Shown: positions 37,338 to 48,342, counted from the first letter of the stretch. The stretch: DNA of 64,000 nt from Macrococcus sp. DPC7161 (GCF_004117835.1 NZ_SDSC01000001.1:620001-684000); one strand, 5' to 3'. Numbers and translations: made by a program. The notes: generated from the letters alone by a model not told the origin.

Positions 37338-39380
37338 TTATTTTTTCGAATTAAAATACTCGTTAATAATATCTTTACCGAGATCCCCACCTGGCAGCCA
37401 AGGTGGTGGTACTGGTTGGTTTGTATAGATAATTGAAAAACTTAATTTAGGATTATTTGCTGGAGCATATCCAATATAAGTCGAATTAACTTGAGGTTTT
37501 CCATCTAAAAATACTTCAGCAGTCCCCGTTTTACCTGCGGATCTTACTTTAGTATTATTAAAGCTTTGATAACCTGTCCCATCCACCTTATTAAATACCA
37601 TATCAAACCCTTCTTTAACTTCATCGATTTCATTCTGAGAATTATTAATTCGGTTCAATACTTTTCCTTTAATTGATTCCTTAACAGGTCCTAATTTATC
37701 AGTTTTACTCGCCCCTCTAATTTCTTTAACAAGGTGTGGCTGAATTCTATAACCATCATTCGCAATCGTTGATATATATTGACTCAATTGCAAAGGCGAA
37801 TAGGTATCATATTGGCCAATTGCTAAATCTAAATAATTCCCAGGATTATTTTTAAGCACACCAGTTTGACCAGTAACTTCATTTGGTAAATCAATACCTG
37901 TTTTAACGCCTAATCCAAATTGATTTAAGCCTTTACGTAATTTTAATCCCGCTTCTTGTATATCAGAAGGCAATGTCATTTTATTACTATAATTTAAACC
38001 AGCTAATTTCAATGCAGTTTTAAACATGTATACGTTTGATGAATGCATTAATGCTTCTTTATCATTAATCGTTTTTTTACCATTTTGGTTAAAGTATGAT
38101 CTTTTTGTCATACCACCACTAAATTCCAACGGCTCATCGACCATCGTTTCTCCTACTGATATCGCTTTGTTACTATAACCAGTTAATAGTGTTGCCCCTT
38201 TTACAGAAGAACCAACAGCATATTGAGAAGTAAATGTACCATAATGATAGTCTGTAATGTTACCAGACTTATCAATTTGTCGCCCAGCAAGTGCTAGTAC
38301 ATCACCGTTGTTTGGATCTTGAAGCACTACTAAGACCTTATCCATATCCTTAGCACCTAAAGATCTTAAATTGCGAATATGTTTATCAACTAAATCTTCA
38401 ACCTTTTTTTGAAGATCAATATCAATGGATAAAATCAAATCATTCCCTCTTGACCCTTCAGATATTAATTCAGAATCAATGATTTTTCCCGATTTATTTG
38501 TAATATATCGCATTTTCCTTTTTTTTCCTTTAAGCACGTTTTCATATTGGAATTCTAAATAACTTTGACCAACTCGATCATTTCTTGAATAGCCTTTAGA
38601 TAAATAATAGTCAACCAATTCCTTAGGTAATCCTTCTTCTTTAGAAGAAACCTTTCCAAATAATGTTCTTAAAGTCTTTCCATAAAGATACTTACGTTCC
38701 CAATCCATAGATGTATTGACACCTGGCAAGTGATTAAGGTTTTGAGAGACCAAAGCGTACTCCGTTTCACTCACATCTTTATTTTTAATAATTTGTGGAC
38801 TTAATTGACTACCAGATGACATTTCTCGAAAAATACTCGCAACTTGTAATTCGTCTTTCGACAATTGATCCGTATATTTATCTGTTAATTTTTTGTATAA
38901 CGCTTCATCATATGCTGCTTGAGTAATCTCACCAGTTTCAACCAACTTCAATTCTTTTTTCATTAATTGATCAACATCGGATTTATGTGTCAAAATATAA
39001 AAATCTTGTTTATCACGCTTTGTTAAAGCTCCTGTATCCATTTTGATATATTTAGACAATTTTTTTGCTGTGTCTAAAATCTCTCCCCTACTCGTCATAC
39101 GATCACGAGTATAAGTAATGGCCCTTTTTGAAGTATTGTCTACAAGTAACTTTCCGTTTCTATCATAGATTCTACCTCTAGGAACTGACTCATTGATTTC
39201 AATATTTTCATTATTATCAACTGCTTTTTTATAATCATCGCCTTGTGCAATTTGCAAATAGCCTAGACGTAAAACAAGCAGGATGAGTAATGAAACAACT
39301 GCCATAAACAAGACGTTGATACGTCGCATAGTCAATCGTTTATTTTTTAATTCACTTGACTCTTGCTTAACTCTTTTCAA
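37338..39380 (-). CDS. class B penicillin-binding protein (staphylococcal PBP3 / Bacillus PBP2A-like transpeptidase)
   Basis: Peptidoglycan transpeptidase. Seen: one membrane anchor (about residues 22-43), a PBP dimerisation domain, then SSVK (active Ser391), SSN (447-449) and KTGT (617-620). 680 residues, typical of PBP3 of staphylococci. It lies next to sodA both in S. aureus and in Bacillus (pbpA), so orthology is likely. I see no sign of a mecA-type resistance protein. Confidence 0.92.
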   Translation of the reverse strand: MKRVKQESSELKNKRLTMRRINVLFMAVVSLLILLVLRLGYLQIAQGDDYKKAVDNNENIEINESVPRGRIYDRNGKLLVDNTSKRAITYTRDRMTSRGEILDTAKKLSKYIKMDTGALTKRDKQDFYILTHKSDVDQLMKKELKLVETGEITQAAYDEALYKKLTDKYTDQLSKDELQVASIFREMSSGSQLSPQIIKNKDVSETEYALVSQNLNHLPGVNTSMDWERKYLYGKTLRTLFGKVSSKEEGLPKELVDYYLSKGYSRNDRVGQSYLEFQYENVLKGKKRKMRYITNKSGKIIDSELISEGSRGNDLILSIDIDLQKKVEDLVDKHIRNLRSLGAKDMDKVLVVLQDPNNGDVLALAGRQIDKSGNITDYHYGTFTSQYAVGSSVKGATLLTGYSNKAISVGETMVDEPLEFSGGMTKRSYFNQNGKKTINDKEALMHSSNVYMFKTALKLAGLNYSNKMTLPSDIQEAGLKLRKGLNQFGLGVKTGIDLPNEVTGQTGVLKNNPGNYLDLAIGQYDTYSPLQLSQYISTIANDGYRIQPHLVKEIRGASKTDKLGPVKESIKGKVLNRINNSQNEIDEVKEGFDMVFNKVDGTGYQSFNNTKVRSAGKTGTAEVFLDGKPQVNSTYIGYAPANNPKLSFSIIYTNQPVPPPWLPGGDLGKDIINEYFNSKK

Positions 39381-39450
39381 CGATACGACCTACTTTCATA
39401 CATAATATCTAATGATATATGAAATTAAAAAGATTTGCACTAAAAACACA

Positions 39451-39477
39451 AAAAAAGCATGTGCAATTGCACATGCT
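39451..39477 (-). terminator. terminator after sodA
   Basis: Perfect 22-base palindrome centred on TGCAATTGCA (39456-39477), followed on the minus strand by TTTTTT. Confidence 0.85.
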
Positions 39478-39488
39478 AATAGTATAAA

Positions 39489-40088
39489 TTATTTTGCAGC
39501 TAAATATAATTCGTTTACTTTTTCCCAGTTTACAACATTCCAAAATGCATTAACATAATCTGGACGTTTGTTTTGGTAATTTAAGTAGTAAGCATGTTCC
39601 CAAACATCTAAACCTAATACTGGAGTTTTACCTTCCATTAAAGGATTTTCTTGGTTTGGTGTAGAAACGATTTCTAATTCACCATTATTAACTACTAACC
39701 AAGCCCAACCTGAACCAAAACGTTTAGCAGCTGCATCTGCGAATTGTGCTTTAAATTCATCTAAAGAACCAAATTTAGCGATAATTGCATCAACTACTTC
39801 ACCTTTTGCTTCTTTACCAGGCGCTAATAAAGTCCAGAATAAAGAGTGGTTATAGTGGCCACCACCGTTGTTAATCACTGCAGTCTTTTTATCAGCTGGT
39901 ACTTCGTTAATTTTTTTCATTAAATCTTCAATAGAAAGATCAGCAAATTCTGTACCTTCAACAGCACCATTTAAATTTGAAACATATGTATTGTGATGTT
40001 TTGTGTGATGGATTTCCATCGTTTCTTTATCAATGTGTGGTTCTAATGCATCATATGCATATGGTAATTGTGGTAATTCAAAAGCCAT
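39489..40088 (-). CDS. sodA: superoxide dismutase (Mn/Fe)
   Basis: Dismutates superoxide in the cytosol. Seen: metal ligands in [10 protein letters not shown] (His27), [12 protein letters not shown] (His82 region) and DVWEHAYYL (Asp and His near 162-166). 199 residues. AGGAGG precedes the ATG. Metal choice (Mn, Fe or cambialistic) cannot be told here. Confidence 0.97.
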   Translation of the reverse strand: MAFELPQLPYAYDALEPHIDKETMEIHHTKHHNTYVSNLNGAVEGTEFADLSIEDLMKKINEVPADKKTAVINNGGGHYNHSLFWTLLAPGKEAKGEVVDAIIAKFGSLDEFKAQFADAAAKRFGSGWAWLVVNNGELEIVSTPNQENPLMEGKTPVLGLDVWEHAYYLNYQNKRPDYVNAFWNVVNWEKVNELYLAAK

Positions 40089-40121
40089 TATAAATTCCTC
40101 CTAATATATGATTACAAATTA

Positions 40122-40150
40122 ATATTATCAAGATATTTGAAAGCGCTCAA
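40122..40150 (-). promoter_or_regulatory. sodA promoter overlapping a cre-like dyad
   Basis: TTGAGC (40150-40145), a 17-base spacer and TAATAT (40127-40122) on the minus strand. The -35 lies in TTGAGCGCTTTCAA, a dyad like a CcpA cre site but two bases short of the consensus. CcpA control is only a possibility. Confidence 0.45.
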
Positions 40151-40211
40151 CTACTTTGCTTACATCTGCTTTATTTTTTGATAAACTAATAATTATAAAC
40201 TGGAGGAAAAT

Positions 40212-40988
40212 ATGAACTATTTAAAACTACTAAAAAGAGTATTCAAACATCCTAAGCAATACCCAATGCTACGAACTGCAAAATTAAGATATGTATTCTT
40301 ACATTTATTAATTTTGAGTTGCATACTTGCTACAACACCAATGAGCACTTACAAATATGGCATTGATATGCTTAAATCTATTTCAAATGATAAGAATGCG
40401 ATACCTGAATTTAATATCGTCTCAAATGAATTAAAATTAGACAACATAAATACCCAGAAAAATAACGAATATAAAAATCAAATAAATTATATTAACAAAA
40501 ATATACTATTTATAGAAGCGAATGATAATGAAACGATAGAAGCCATCTCTTATTTAAAACCTGATATCACTTTCTCTAAGCACAATATATATTTAAGCGA
40601 ATCAGTAAAAATTCCATACTCTAATCTTCCTATGATTACAGATAAAAAGAGTCTTATTCAAATGATTGATATTTTTTCAAAATCATCTTTCTTCTATCTT
40701 GCCTTAATATATTTAATATTAGTTATGATACAAATGGTTTCAATCATTTTTAAAACGATATTTATTACTTCTATAGCTTATGTTTTTGCAATAATCATGC
40801 ATCGTAAATTCAAATATATGAATACATTGAAAATCTCTACTTTCCTATTAACAATTCCAACATTCATTATGTTTTTAGGAAACATCAGTTTGAATCCTTT
40901 ATTCATAGTCTTATCTTGGTGTATAATAGTCATGCTTATGAGTTTATTGATCTACTATTTACCCAAAGCAAAACCAATTCATAAATAA
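40212..40988 (+). CDS. DUF1189 family membrane protein (YqgB-like)
   Basis: 258 residues with an N-terminal membrane segment (about 27-47), an extracellular polar region of some 110 residues and four more segments towards the C-terminus. DUF1189 pattern KHPKQYPMLR near the start. Function unknown. AGGAGG precedes the ATG; ispG follows after 33 bases, so they are probably co-transcribed. In Bacillus the counterpart yqgB also lies near sodA. Confidence 0.8.
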   Translation: MNYLKLLKRVFKHPKQYPMLRTAKLRYVFLHLLILSCILATTPMSTYKYGIDMLKSISNDKNAIPEFNIVSNELKLDNINTQKNNEYKNQINYINKNILFIEANDNETIEAISYLKPDITFSKHNIYLSESVKIPYSNLPMITDKKSLIQMIDIFSKSSFFYLALIYLILVMIQMVSIIFKTIFITSIAYVFAIIMHRKFKYMNTLKISTFLLTIPTFIMFLGNISLNPLFIVLSWCIIVMLMSLLIYYLPKAKPIHK

Positions 40989-41021
40989 TACTATATCAAA
41001 TAGATTTAAAGGAGAGTTACC

Positions 41022-42134
41022 ATGTCTGAAATTACACATAGAAGTAAGACAAGACCTGTAAAAGTTGGCGATTTAACGATTGGCGGGTCAAATGAATTAA
41101 TTATCCAAAGTATGACAACAACAAAAACGCATGATGTTGAAGCTACAGTTGCTGAAATCAAGCGTTTAGAAGAAGCAGGATGTCAAATTGTACGTGTTGC
41201 TTGTCCAAAAGAAGAAGACGCACTTGCAATTGCTGAAATTAAAAAACAAATTAATATCCCTCTTGTTGTCGATATTCACTTTGATTATAAGTTAGCACTA
41301 CTTGCCATTGAAGGTGGTGCCGATAAAATTCGTATCAACCCCGGTAATATCGGTCGTCGTGAAAAAGTGGAAGAAGTTGTTAAAGCTTGTAAAGCAAAAG
41401 GTATTCCAATTCGTATAGGTGTTAATGCTGGATCACTTGAAAAACATATCATTAAGAAATACGGTTACCCTACAGCAGATGGGATGGTTGAAAGTGCACT
41501 TCATCACATCAAAATTTTAGAAGACTTAGATTTCCATGATATTATCGTCTCAATGAAAGCTAGCGATGTAAACTTAGCAATTGAAGCTTATACTAAAGCA
41601 GCAAAAGCTTTTAATTATCCATTACATTTAGGTATTACTGAAAGTGGTACTTTATTTGCAGGTACTGTAAAATCTGCAGCTGGATTAGGTGCGATTATGA
41701 GTTTAGGTATTGGTAATACTTTACGTATCTCATTGTCTGCAGATCCTGTAGAAGAAGTTAAAGTCGCTCGAGAGTTATTAAAATCATTTGGTTTAGCAAG
41801 CAATGCTGCAACACTTATTTCATGTCCAACATGTGGTCGTATTGAAATTGACTTGATTTCTATTGCGAACGAAGTTGAAGAATATATTTCTACAATTAAA
41901 GCACCTTTAAAAGTTGCTGTTCTAGGTTGTGCTGTAAATGGTCCTGGTGAAGCAAGAGAAGCTGATATCGGAATTGCAGGTGCCCGTGGTGAAGGTTTAC
42001 TCTTTATGAAAGGAAAAACTGTTCGTAAAGTACCTGAAGAAACAATGGTAGAAGAATTAAAAATCGAAATCGATAAACTTGCCGAAGAATATTTTAAAAA
42101 GCAAGCAGCAGAAAAAGAAGGCACAAATGCATAG
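41022..42134 (+). CDS. ispG: 4-hydroxy-3-methylbut-2-en-1-yl diphosphate synthase
   Basis: Penultimate MEP-pathway enzyme; converts MEcPP to HMBPP using a [4Fe-4S] cluster. Seen: TIM-barrel N-terminal part and cluster ligands C268, C271 (SCPTCGR), C303 ([10 protein letters not shown]) and Glu310. 370 residues. AAAGGAGAG precedes the ATG. Absent from S. aureus. The position beside sodA and zur matches Bacillus. Confidence 0.97.
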   Translation: MSEITHRSKTRPVKVGDLTIGGSNELIIQSMTTTKTHDVEATVAEIKRLEEAGCQIVRVACPKEEDALAIAEIKKQINIPLVVDIHFDYKLALLAIEGGADKIRINPGNIGRREKVEEVVKACKAKGIPIRIGVNAGSLEKHIIKKYGYPTADGMVESALHHIKILEDLDFHDIIVSMKASDVNLAIEAYTKAAKAFNYPLHLGITESGTLFAGTVKSAAGLGAIMSLGIGNTLRISLSADPVEEVKVARELLKSFGLASNAATLISCPTCGRIEIDLISIANEVEEYISTIKAPLKVAVLGCAVNGPGEAREADIGIAGARGEGLLFMKGKTVRKVPEETMVEELKIEIDKLAEEYFKKQAAEKEGTNA

Positions 42135-42699
42135 AAAATTAAGAATAGGCATCGATATTGATGGCTGTGTAACATGCCCTACTGCACTAGTTCCATTTTT
42201 ACAAAAATCTTTCGATCAAAACTTAAAATATGAAGATATTACAGAATATGATTTAGGCAAAGTATTAAATCAACCTGATGATATCATTCAACAATGGTTT
42301 AAAGATTATCAAGAAGAAATTTATAGAACTTCACCTGTACATAAAGGTGCAGACAAAGTGTTAAATGATTGGGCAAAATCATTCCATCTTATTTTCATCA
42401 GTGCAAGATATGAATTTTTAAATGAAATCACGTTGAATTGGTTTAAGGAACACAATATACCATTTCACCATATCGAACTCACAGGCAGCCATAATAAATT
42501 AGAAGCATGCAAGAAATTAGAAGTAGATTATTTTATTGAAGATAAATTAGACAATGCATTAGACATACATCACGAATTAAATATACCAGTATTTTTATTT
42601 AATACACCTTATAACCAGTCAGAATTACCAGAAGGTGTTATAAGGGTTTTTGATTGGCGATCTCTTGATCAAAAATTAAATCAAATGATACAAAAATAA
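42127..42699 (+). CDS. 5'(3')-deoxyribonucleotidase-like HAD hydrolase (NT5C type, YqfW-like)
   Basis: Seen: HAD motif [10 protein letters not shown] with nucleophile Asp, FISARYE (motif II), and a [11 protein letters not shown] motif IV. 190 residues from ATG 42127, which overlaps ispG by 8 bases. Probable nucleotidase; the true substrate is unknown. The longer reading from 42079 would need 56 bases of ispG overlap and is not preferred. Confidence 0.85.
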   Translation: MHRKLRIGIDIDGCVTCPTALVPFLQKSFDQNLKYEDITEYDLGKVLNQPDDIIQQWFKDYQEEIYRTSPVHKGADKVLNDWAKSFHLIFISARYEFLNEITLNWFKEHNIPFHHIELTGSHNKLEACKKLEVDYFIEDKLDNALDIHHELNIPVFLFNTPYNQSELPEGVIRVFDWRSLDQKLNQMIQK

Positions 42700-42727
42700 G
42701 GAATGGCAAATGCCATTCCTTATTTTT
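42692..42727. terminator. bidirectional terminator between the nucleotidase gene and zur
   Basis: Seventeen-base-pair perfect stem with a two-base centre, covering the nucleotidase TAA (42697-42699) and the zur stop (42722-42720). Confidence 0.88.
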
Positions 42728-43130
42728 TACATTTTTCACAAATACCATATAATTCGATTTTATGACGTTTAATTTCAACATCTGGTAGCTCAGTTTGAAA
42801 AATGTCAATTGGGCAATGATGAACTACTTGTGTTTCACCACAAGATTCACAAATAAAGTGATGATGGTGATGTGTTGAACATGAAAGTCTAAATTTTTTC
42901 TCTCCATCAAATTCAGTGCTTTCGATAATATTCAATTCAGTAAACAAGTGTAAATTACGGTACACTGTATCAAAAGAGATACCAGGGTACTTTTTATTCA
43001 TTTCCTGTTGAATCATTTTTGCATTAATATATTTATTTGAATCTTGTAATAATGCAATCATATCTCTTCTTTTATCTGTATACTTGTGACCATTTTCCTT
43101 TAATGTCGCAATTGCTTCATTAATATTCAT
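42720..43130 (-). CDS. zur: zinc uptake regulator, Fur family
   Basis: Fur-type repressor. Seen: N-terminal winged helix ([14 protein letters not shown] to [10 protein letters not shown]), His-rich [11 protein letters not shown] and two CxxC pairs (CESC, CEKC) that hold structural zinc. ATG 43130 follows GGGGGA and gives 136 residues. Zur rather than PerR or Fur is inferred from the znuBC genes directly upstream, the mreAB-zur arrangement of staphylococci. Confidence 0.9.
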   Translation of the reverse strand: MNINEAIATLKENGHKYTDKRRDMIALLQDSNKYINAKMIQQEMNKKYPGISFDTVYRNLHLFTELNIIESTEFDGEKKFRLSCSTHHHHHFICESCGETQVVHHCPIDIFQTELPDVEIKRHKIELYGICEKCKK

Positions 43131-43980
43131 TTGTATTCCCCCTATCATGTTTTACTCGATTCATTAATATTGAGCAAAACAATATAATAACCAGTAACAT
43201 AACAATAACCCCACCTGGAGAAATATCCAAGTAAAATGCAATAATTAATCCTAATATAACTGAAATCTCACCAATAATAACACTTAATAGCATTAACGTG
43301 CCATAACCTTTAGAAAAACGCATTGCACTTGCAACAGGTAATGTGATCAAACTACTTACTAATAGTATACCAACTACACGCATCGATGCACTAATTACCA
43401 ATGCCACAACAAGCATGAACAAAATATGAATAAATTTTGGTACACCAATCACAGATGCATACTCTTCATCAAAAGATAACATGAATAATTCTTTATATAA
43501 TAATCCAATGAAAACAACTACGACTAAGAAAATACCAAAAACAATCATTACATCTGATAGTGTTACGGCACTAATACTACCAAAAAGAAATCCAAACAAA
43601 TCTTGATTAAATCCATCAGCAAGAGATATAAAGATAACACTGATACCAATACCAAAACTCATGATAATAGGAATAGCAAGTTCTTGATAATGCTTATATA
43701 CTGTTCTTAATCTTTCAATGAGTAATGATCCAATTACAGAAAATAATATACCTGTCCAAACTGGATTAATCACAAATCCAATCACTTTAGTCATATACAT
43801 ACCAAAAGCTAAACCGCCTAAAGTTACGTGACTCAGTGCATCAGCAATTAAAGATAACCTTCTGACAACAATAAATGTGCCAATTAAAGGTGCCAATACA
43901 CCGATCAACATGCCACTAATAAATGAATACCGAATAAAATCAAATTGAAGTAACGCATCTATTAAACTCATTTGCAACAC
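43120..43980 (-). CDS. znuB: zinc ABC transporter permease
   Basis: ABC-3 family permease with about eight membrane segments. Seen: [19 protein letters not shown] and [14 protein letters not shown], the family hallmarks. 286 residues. It overlaps znuC by 13 bases and zur by 11. Confidence 0.92.
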   Translation of the reverse strand: MLQMSLIDALLQFDFIRYSFISGMLIGVLAPLIGTFIVVRRLSLIADALSHVTLGGLAFGMYMTKVIGFVINPVWTGILFSVIGSLLIERLRTVYKHYQELAIPIIMSFGIGISVIFISLADGFNQDLFGFLFGSISAVTLSDVMIVFGIFLVVVVFIGLLYKELFMLSFDEEYASVIGVPKFIHILFMLVVALVISASMRVVGILLVSSLITLPVASAMRFSKGYGTLMLLSVIIGEISVILGLIIAFYLDISPGGVIVMLLVIILFCSILMNRVKHDRGNTNEY

Positions 43981-44735
43981 TCCCTATCATGATCATGATT
44001 GACGAACTTAATAGGATGTCCATATATTTTAGAAATCTCAACTTCGTCTAAAGACTTGAAATCATGAATTGTACCATGAAAGTGCAAGTGTTCATTTAAG
44101 CATGCAACTTTTGTAGCCGTATCTGCAACTACACCGATATCATGTGTAACTAAAAGTATTGTGATACCTTCTGCTTTTAAATCAGCTAATAATTCATAAA
44201 AACTAGCAACATGTTTTGCATCGATACCTACTGTTGGTTCATCAAGTACTAATACAGAAGGATCAGATATTAATGCACGTGCTATAAATACACGTTGTTG
44301 TTGTCCACCACTTAAATCAGATATATTTTTATCTTTTATATGTTCTATATTTAATCTTTCTAATATTTGATCCACTTTTTGTTCGTCTTGCTTGTTAAAT
44401 CTTTTAAAAATTGGTTTTACTTGCACAAGTCCACTTCGTACGACTTCTTTAACAGTAGCAGGAAATCCATTTGCTGCACGATTGGCCTTTTGTGAAACAT
44501 AACCAATCCCTTTTTGATTATTGATTTTTTTAATTGAAGTACCATTTACTAAAATATCACCTTTTTGCAATGGTAATAATCCTAAAATTAATTTCAATAA
44601 GGTTGATTTTCCTGATCCATTTGGCCCAACAATTGCTAAAAATTCACCTTTTGTAATGCTAAAATTAATATCATTTAAGGCATGTTTATCAGGATATTGA
44701 TAGCTAACGTGTTTAATTTCAAATATGGGTTCCAT
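43968..44735 (-). CDS. znuC: zinc ABC transporter ATP-binding protein
   Basis: Seen: Walker A GPNGSGKST, signature [15 protein letters not shown], Walker B VLVLDEPTVGID. 255 residues. It ends in a short His/Asp/Cys tail ([10 protein letters not shown]) that could bind metal. Zinc as substrate is inferred from zur; manganese is less likely. Confidence 0.9.
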   Translation of the reverse strand: MEPIFEIKHVSYQYPDKHALNDINFSITKGEFLAIVGPNGSGKSTLLKLILGLLPLQKGDILVNGTSIKKINNQKGIGYVSQKANRAANGFPATVKEVVRSGLVQVKPIFKRFNKQDEQKVDQILERLNIEHIKDKNISDLSGGQQQRVFIARALISDPSVLVLDEPTVGIDAKHVASFYELLADLKAEGITILLVTHDIGVVADTATKVACLNEHLHFHGTIHDFKSLDEVEISKIYGHPIKFVNHDHDRECCK

Positions 44736-44757
44736 AGCTCACCTTACCTTTTAATAT

Positions 44758-45654
44758 TTATGCTTCAATTATTTTTTGTAGTAACTGTGGATCAAATTGA
44801 CGATTCTTAATCATTTCAATTTCAAATTTATACGGTGCATTCTTTTTCTTTTTCTCTTCATCTACAGCGACATAGGGTGTTTCAAGAATTTTAGGAATTT
44901 CTTTAAAAACTTCATGATAAATAACGTTTGTTAATACATCAAAACCAATATTGCCAAATCCAATATTTTCATGTCTATCTTTTTTTGCACCCATAACATT
45001 TTTACTATCATTCACATGAACTACTTTAATACGGTCTAGACCAACAATTTGATCGAATTGTTCTAATACACCATCTAAGTCATTCACAATATCATAACCT
45101 GAATCATGAACGTGACATGTATCAAAACAAACAGATAATCTCTCGTTATTTTTAACGCCATCTATAATTTTAGCGATTTCTTCAAATGTTTTACCACATT
45201 CTGAACCTTTACCTGCCATCGTTTCTAAAGCAATTCGTACATTATTATCATTTGTTAAAACTTCGTTTAAGCCTTCAATAATTTTTGCGATACCTTTTTC
45301 TTCTCCTGCACCAACATGTGCACCTGGATGAAGGACAATATCGCTTGCTCCGATTGCTTCAGTACGTTCTATTTCTTTTTGTAAAAATTCTACACCAAGT
45401 TCAAACACTTCAGGTTTCGTTGTATTAGCAATATTGATAATATACGGTGCGTGCACAACAATATTTGATAACCCATTTTCTTTCATGTGCTTTAATCCAG
45501 CTTCTATATTTAAATCTTCAATCGCTTTTCGTCTTGTATTTTGAGGTGCTCCAGTGTAAATCATAAATGTTGATGCGCCGTAACTTTTAGCTTCTTCACT
45601 TGCTGCAAGCAACATCTTTTTACCACTCATTGATACATGTGATCCTATTAACAT
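44758..45654 (-). CDS. nfo: endonuclease IV
   Basis: AP endonuclease of base excision repair. Seen: [46 protein letters not shown] and HVNDSKN, the zinc-binding AP endonuclease 2 motifs. 298 residues. It follows cshB by 6 bases. Confidence 0.96.
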   Translation of the reverse strand: MLIGSHVSMSGKKMLLAASEEAKSYGASTFMIYTGAPQNTRRKAIEDLNIEAGLKHMKENGLSNIVVHAPYIINIANTTKPEVFELGVEFLQKEIERTEAIGASDIVLHPGAHVGAGEEKGIAKIIEGLNEVLTNDNNVRIALETMAGKGSECGKTFEEIAKIIDGVKNNERLSVCFDTCHVHDSGYDIVNDLDGVLEQFDQIVGLDRIKVVHVNDSKNVMGAKKDRHENIGFGNIGFDVLTNVIYHEVFKEIPKILETPYVAVDEEKKKKNAPYKFEIEMIKNRQFDPQLLQKIIEA

Positions 45655-45660
45655 ATGACA

Positions 45661-46989
45661 TTATCCTTTTCTATTTTGTTTATTAACACGTTTTGCGTGT
45701 GCTTTTTTCTCATTTCGTTTTACTTGTTCTAATTTATAACGATATTTCTTTTTATATCCAGGTTTCACTTTTTTCTTAGACTTTACTTTATGTTTAACAG
45801 CTTGTTCTAATTCATCTTCTTTTTTAGTACGTGTTGCACGTTTTGTACGGTCTTTAATTTCAACAATTTCTTTTTGTTTTACATCTGCATGTATAAACGT
45901 AAAGCCTTTTTTCTCAATTTGATTTAATAAATCTTCTTCATCTGGTGTATATAAAGTGATTGCAGTACCTTTATAATTACCACGGCCTGTTCTGCCAACA
46001 CGGTGAGTAAAGAAGTCAATATCTTTTGGAATATCATAATTAATCACATGGCTAACTCCATCAATATCAATACCACGAGAAGCAAGGTCACTTGCAATCA
46101 CATATTGAAACTCTAAGTTTTTAATGCGTTTCATTTGTTGCGTACGCTCTCTTGGTGATAATCCACCATGAATAATACCAGCTTTAATACCATTATCTAA
46201 TAAATATTCATTAATTTCATCCGCTCGATCACGACTATTTGCAAAAATGATTGCTAAATATGGATTAATCACATCAATAACTGTTAAAAGTTTTGCTTTT
46301 TTATCATTACTCTTTGTTGGAATTAAATAGAATGTAATGTTTTTATTCGTCTTTTGATTCGGTTCAATTTCAATAAACTCAGGTTGAGTTAAATATTTAT
46401 TTAAAAATGGATGCAATGCTTTAGGAATTGTTGCAGAAAATACTGCAATTTGTGCATCTGAAGATAATTTCGATACAACTTGATCTACTGCAGGTAAAAA
46501 TCCTAAATCAATCATTAAATCGGCTTCATCTACAACAACTGATTTTGCTAAATGAATATTTAAAGCTTGTTCGTTTGATAAATCTAAAATACGATTCGGT
46601 GTTCCAATAATCACTTGAGGATTTGTTTTTGCTTTTTGAATATCCTTTTGCTTATCTGTTCCACCAATGAAAAGCCCTGTTTTAATACTTTCAGTGAATG
46701 AAACCATTTGTTCTGCTGTTTCATGTAATTGCTTTGCAAGTTCACGCGTTGGTGCCATAATAATAATTTGAGGTTGTTGAATCGTTGCATCAATATTATG
46801 GATTAAAGGTAATAAAAATGCGTGAGATTTACCAGTTCCAGTTTGTGATTGACCAATTAAATTTAACCCTTTTTTGAGTTTTGGAATCACTCGTCTTTGA
46901 ATTTCTGTTGGTTGGTTGAAGTTTAAAGCTTTTACTGATTCAACTAAAAAGTCTTTAATTTCAAAATATTCGAATGGATGTTTCTCCAT
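45661..46989 (-). CDS. cshB: DEAD-box RNA helicase CshB
   Basis: Seen in order: Q motif NQPTEIQ, Walker A SQTGTGKS, PTRELA, DEAD (VDEADLMID), SAT, HGGLSPRERT and HRVGRTGRG, with a very basic C-terminal tail for RNA binding. 442 residues. The cshB-nfo order is conserved in Bacillus. Role in ribosome assembly and cold growth is inferred from family. Confidence 0.93.
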   Translation of the reverse strand: MEKHPFEYFEIKDFLVESVKALNFNQPTEIQRRVIPKLKKGLNLIGQSQTGTGKSHAFLLPLIHNIDATIQQPQIIIMAPTRELAKQLHETAEQMVSFTESIKTGLFIGGTDKQKDIQKAKTNPQVIIGTPNRILDLSNEQALNIHLAKSVVVDEADLMIDLGFLPAVDQVVSKLSSDAQIAVFSATIPKALHPFLNKYLTQPEFIEIEPNQKTNKNITFYLIPTKSNDKKAKLLTVIDVINPYLAIIFANSRDRADEINEYLLDNGIKAGIIHGGLSPRERTQQMKRIKNLEFQYVIASDLASRGIDIDGVSHVINYDIPKDIDFFTHRVGRTGRGNYKGTAITLYTPDEEDLLNQIEKKGFTFIHADVKQKEIVEIKDRTKRATRTKKEDELEQAVKHKVKSKKKVKPGYKKKYRYKLEQVKRNEKKAHAKRVNKQNRKG

Positions 46990-47125
46990 AATTGTAGTCT
47001 CCTTTTATACGTTCATCTCATGTATTATATAGGAAACTTTACATAATTAAAAGTAATGATTTCTATTCAAATGTATAAAGTGGTATGATTAAAGTATTTC
47101 AAAGGATAATTTTGGAGGGATTTAA

Positions 47126-48091
47126 TTGGAAATTATTAAAATTACACCACGTGGATATTGTTATGGTGTTGTAGATGCTATGGTGATTGCCAGAAACGCG
47201 TCGTTGGATAAAACACTTCCAAGACCGATATATATTTTAGGTATGATCGTACATAATAAACATGTTACTGATGCATTTGAAGCAGATGGTATCATTACTT
47301 TAGATGGTCCTAATAGACTTGAAATTTTAGAACAAGTGAATGAAGGTACCGTAATTTTCACTGCACATGGTGTGAGTCCTGAAGTAAAAAAACGTGCTAA
47401 AGAAAAAGGCTTGGTTTGTATCGATGCAACATGCCCTGATGTTGAAAATACACATAGTTTAATTAGAAGAAAAAAACTTGAAGGTTATCACGTTGTTTAT
47501 ATAGGTAAGAAAGGACATCCTGAGCCTGAAGGTGCAGTTGGTGTTGCCCCAGATATCGTTCATCTTGTTGAAAATATTAAAGATATCGAAGCATTAGATG
47601 AAAACCTTAAAAATGAAAAATTATTAGTAACCAACCAAACAACAATGAGTCAATGGGACGTTGCTCATTTAATGGAATCATTAAAAGAAAAGTTTCCACA
47701 TATTGAAGTACACAAAGAAATCTGCTTAGCTACACAAGTAAGACAAGAAGCTGTTGCTACGCAAGCAAATCAAGCAGACTTATTAATCGTAGTCGGTGAC
47801 CCTAAAAGTAATAATTCTAATCGCTTAGCTCAAGTCTCTAAAGAAATTGCACTTACAAATGCATATCGAATTTCGGATATTAGTGAACTAAAAATCGAAT
47901 GGTTAGAAGGCATGAATACAGTAGCTGTTACAGCTGGTGCATCTACTCCAACGCCTATAGTTAAAGAAGTTATCGACTTCTTAAAAGCATATCAACCCGG
48001 AAAAAGTATTGAGACACCAAAGCAGTCTAGTGTACCAATCGAAAAAATTCTACCTAAAATTAAAAATCCAAAACCCGTTAATATTATTTAA
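47126..48091 (+). CDS. ispH: 4-hydroxy-3-methylbut-2-enyl diphosphate reductase
   Basis: Last MEP enzyme; reduces HMBPP to IPP and DMAPP with a [4Fe-4S] cluster. Seen: cluster ligands C12 (RGYCYG), C103 (DATCPDV) and C200 (KEICLAT), TNQTTMS (169-175) and a C-terminal GASTPTPIV. 321 residues. The start is TTG at 47126, six bases after GGAGGG; no ATG fits. Divergent from cshB. Confidence 0.97.
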   Translation: MEIIKITPRGYCYGVVDAMVIARNASLDKTLPRPIYILGMIVHNKHVTDAFEADGIITLDGPNRLEILEQVNEGTVIFTAHGVSPEVKKRAKEKGLVCIDATCPDVENTHSLIRRKKLEGYHVVYIGKKGHPEPEGAVGVAPDIVHLVENIKDIEALDENLKNEKLLVTNQTTMSQWDVAHLMESLKEKFPHIEVHKEICLATQVRQEAVATQANQADLLIVVGDPKSNNSNRLAQVSKEIALTNAYRISDISELKIEWLEGMNTVAVTAGASTPTPIVKEVIDFLKAYQPGKSIETPKQSSVPIEKILPKIKNPKPVNII

Positions 48092-48094
48092 CTT

Positions 48095-48126
48095 AAAGTT
48101 TCGAGTTGCTCTCGAAACTTTTTTAT
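48095..48126 (+). terminator. terminator after ispH
   Basis: Eleven-base-pair stem AAAGTTTCGAG / CTCGAAACTTT with a five-base loop, followed by TTTTATTTTG. Confidence 0.87.
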
Positions 48127-48342
48127 TTTGTTACATTTTCTCTATTTCCAATTTAAATAATAATTGCATATATATAAATTTAATAATTAACAATTTATTT
48201 CATTTATAAGTGCGTTTTTACCGTACAACACAAAAGTTTTTATTAAACTAAAGTCCTTTATTATTCAATTAATTTACAGCTATTTTAGCATACTATTATT
48301 ATTTCAAAAAAATATTAAATTTTATAAAAAATAAATAATAAT

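Noticed and set aside
37338-39380. mecA-like or other acquired beta-lactam resistance protein
   Set aside because: Length, position beside sodA and motif spacing match the chromosomal PBP3/PbpA group; nothing suggests transfer.
41615-42175. 186-codon open frame antisense to ispG and the nucleotidase gene
   Set aside because: It mirrors the codon pattern of ispG, has no ribosome binding site and no recognisable domain; it is a shadow frame.
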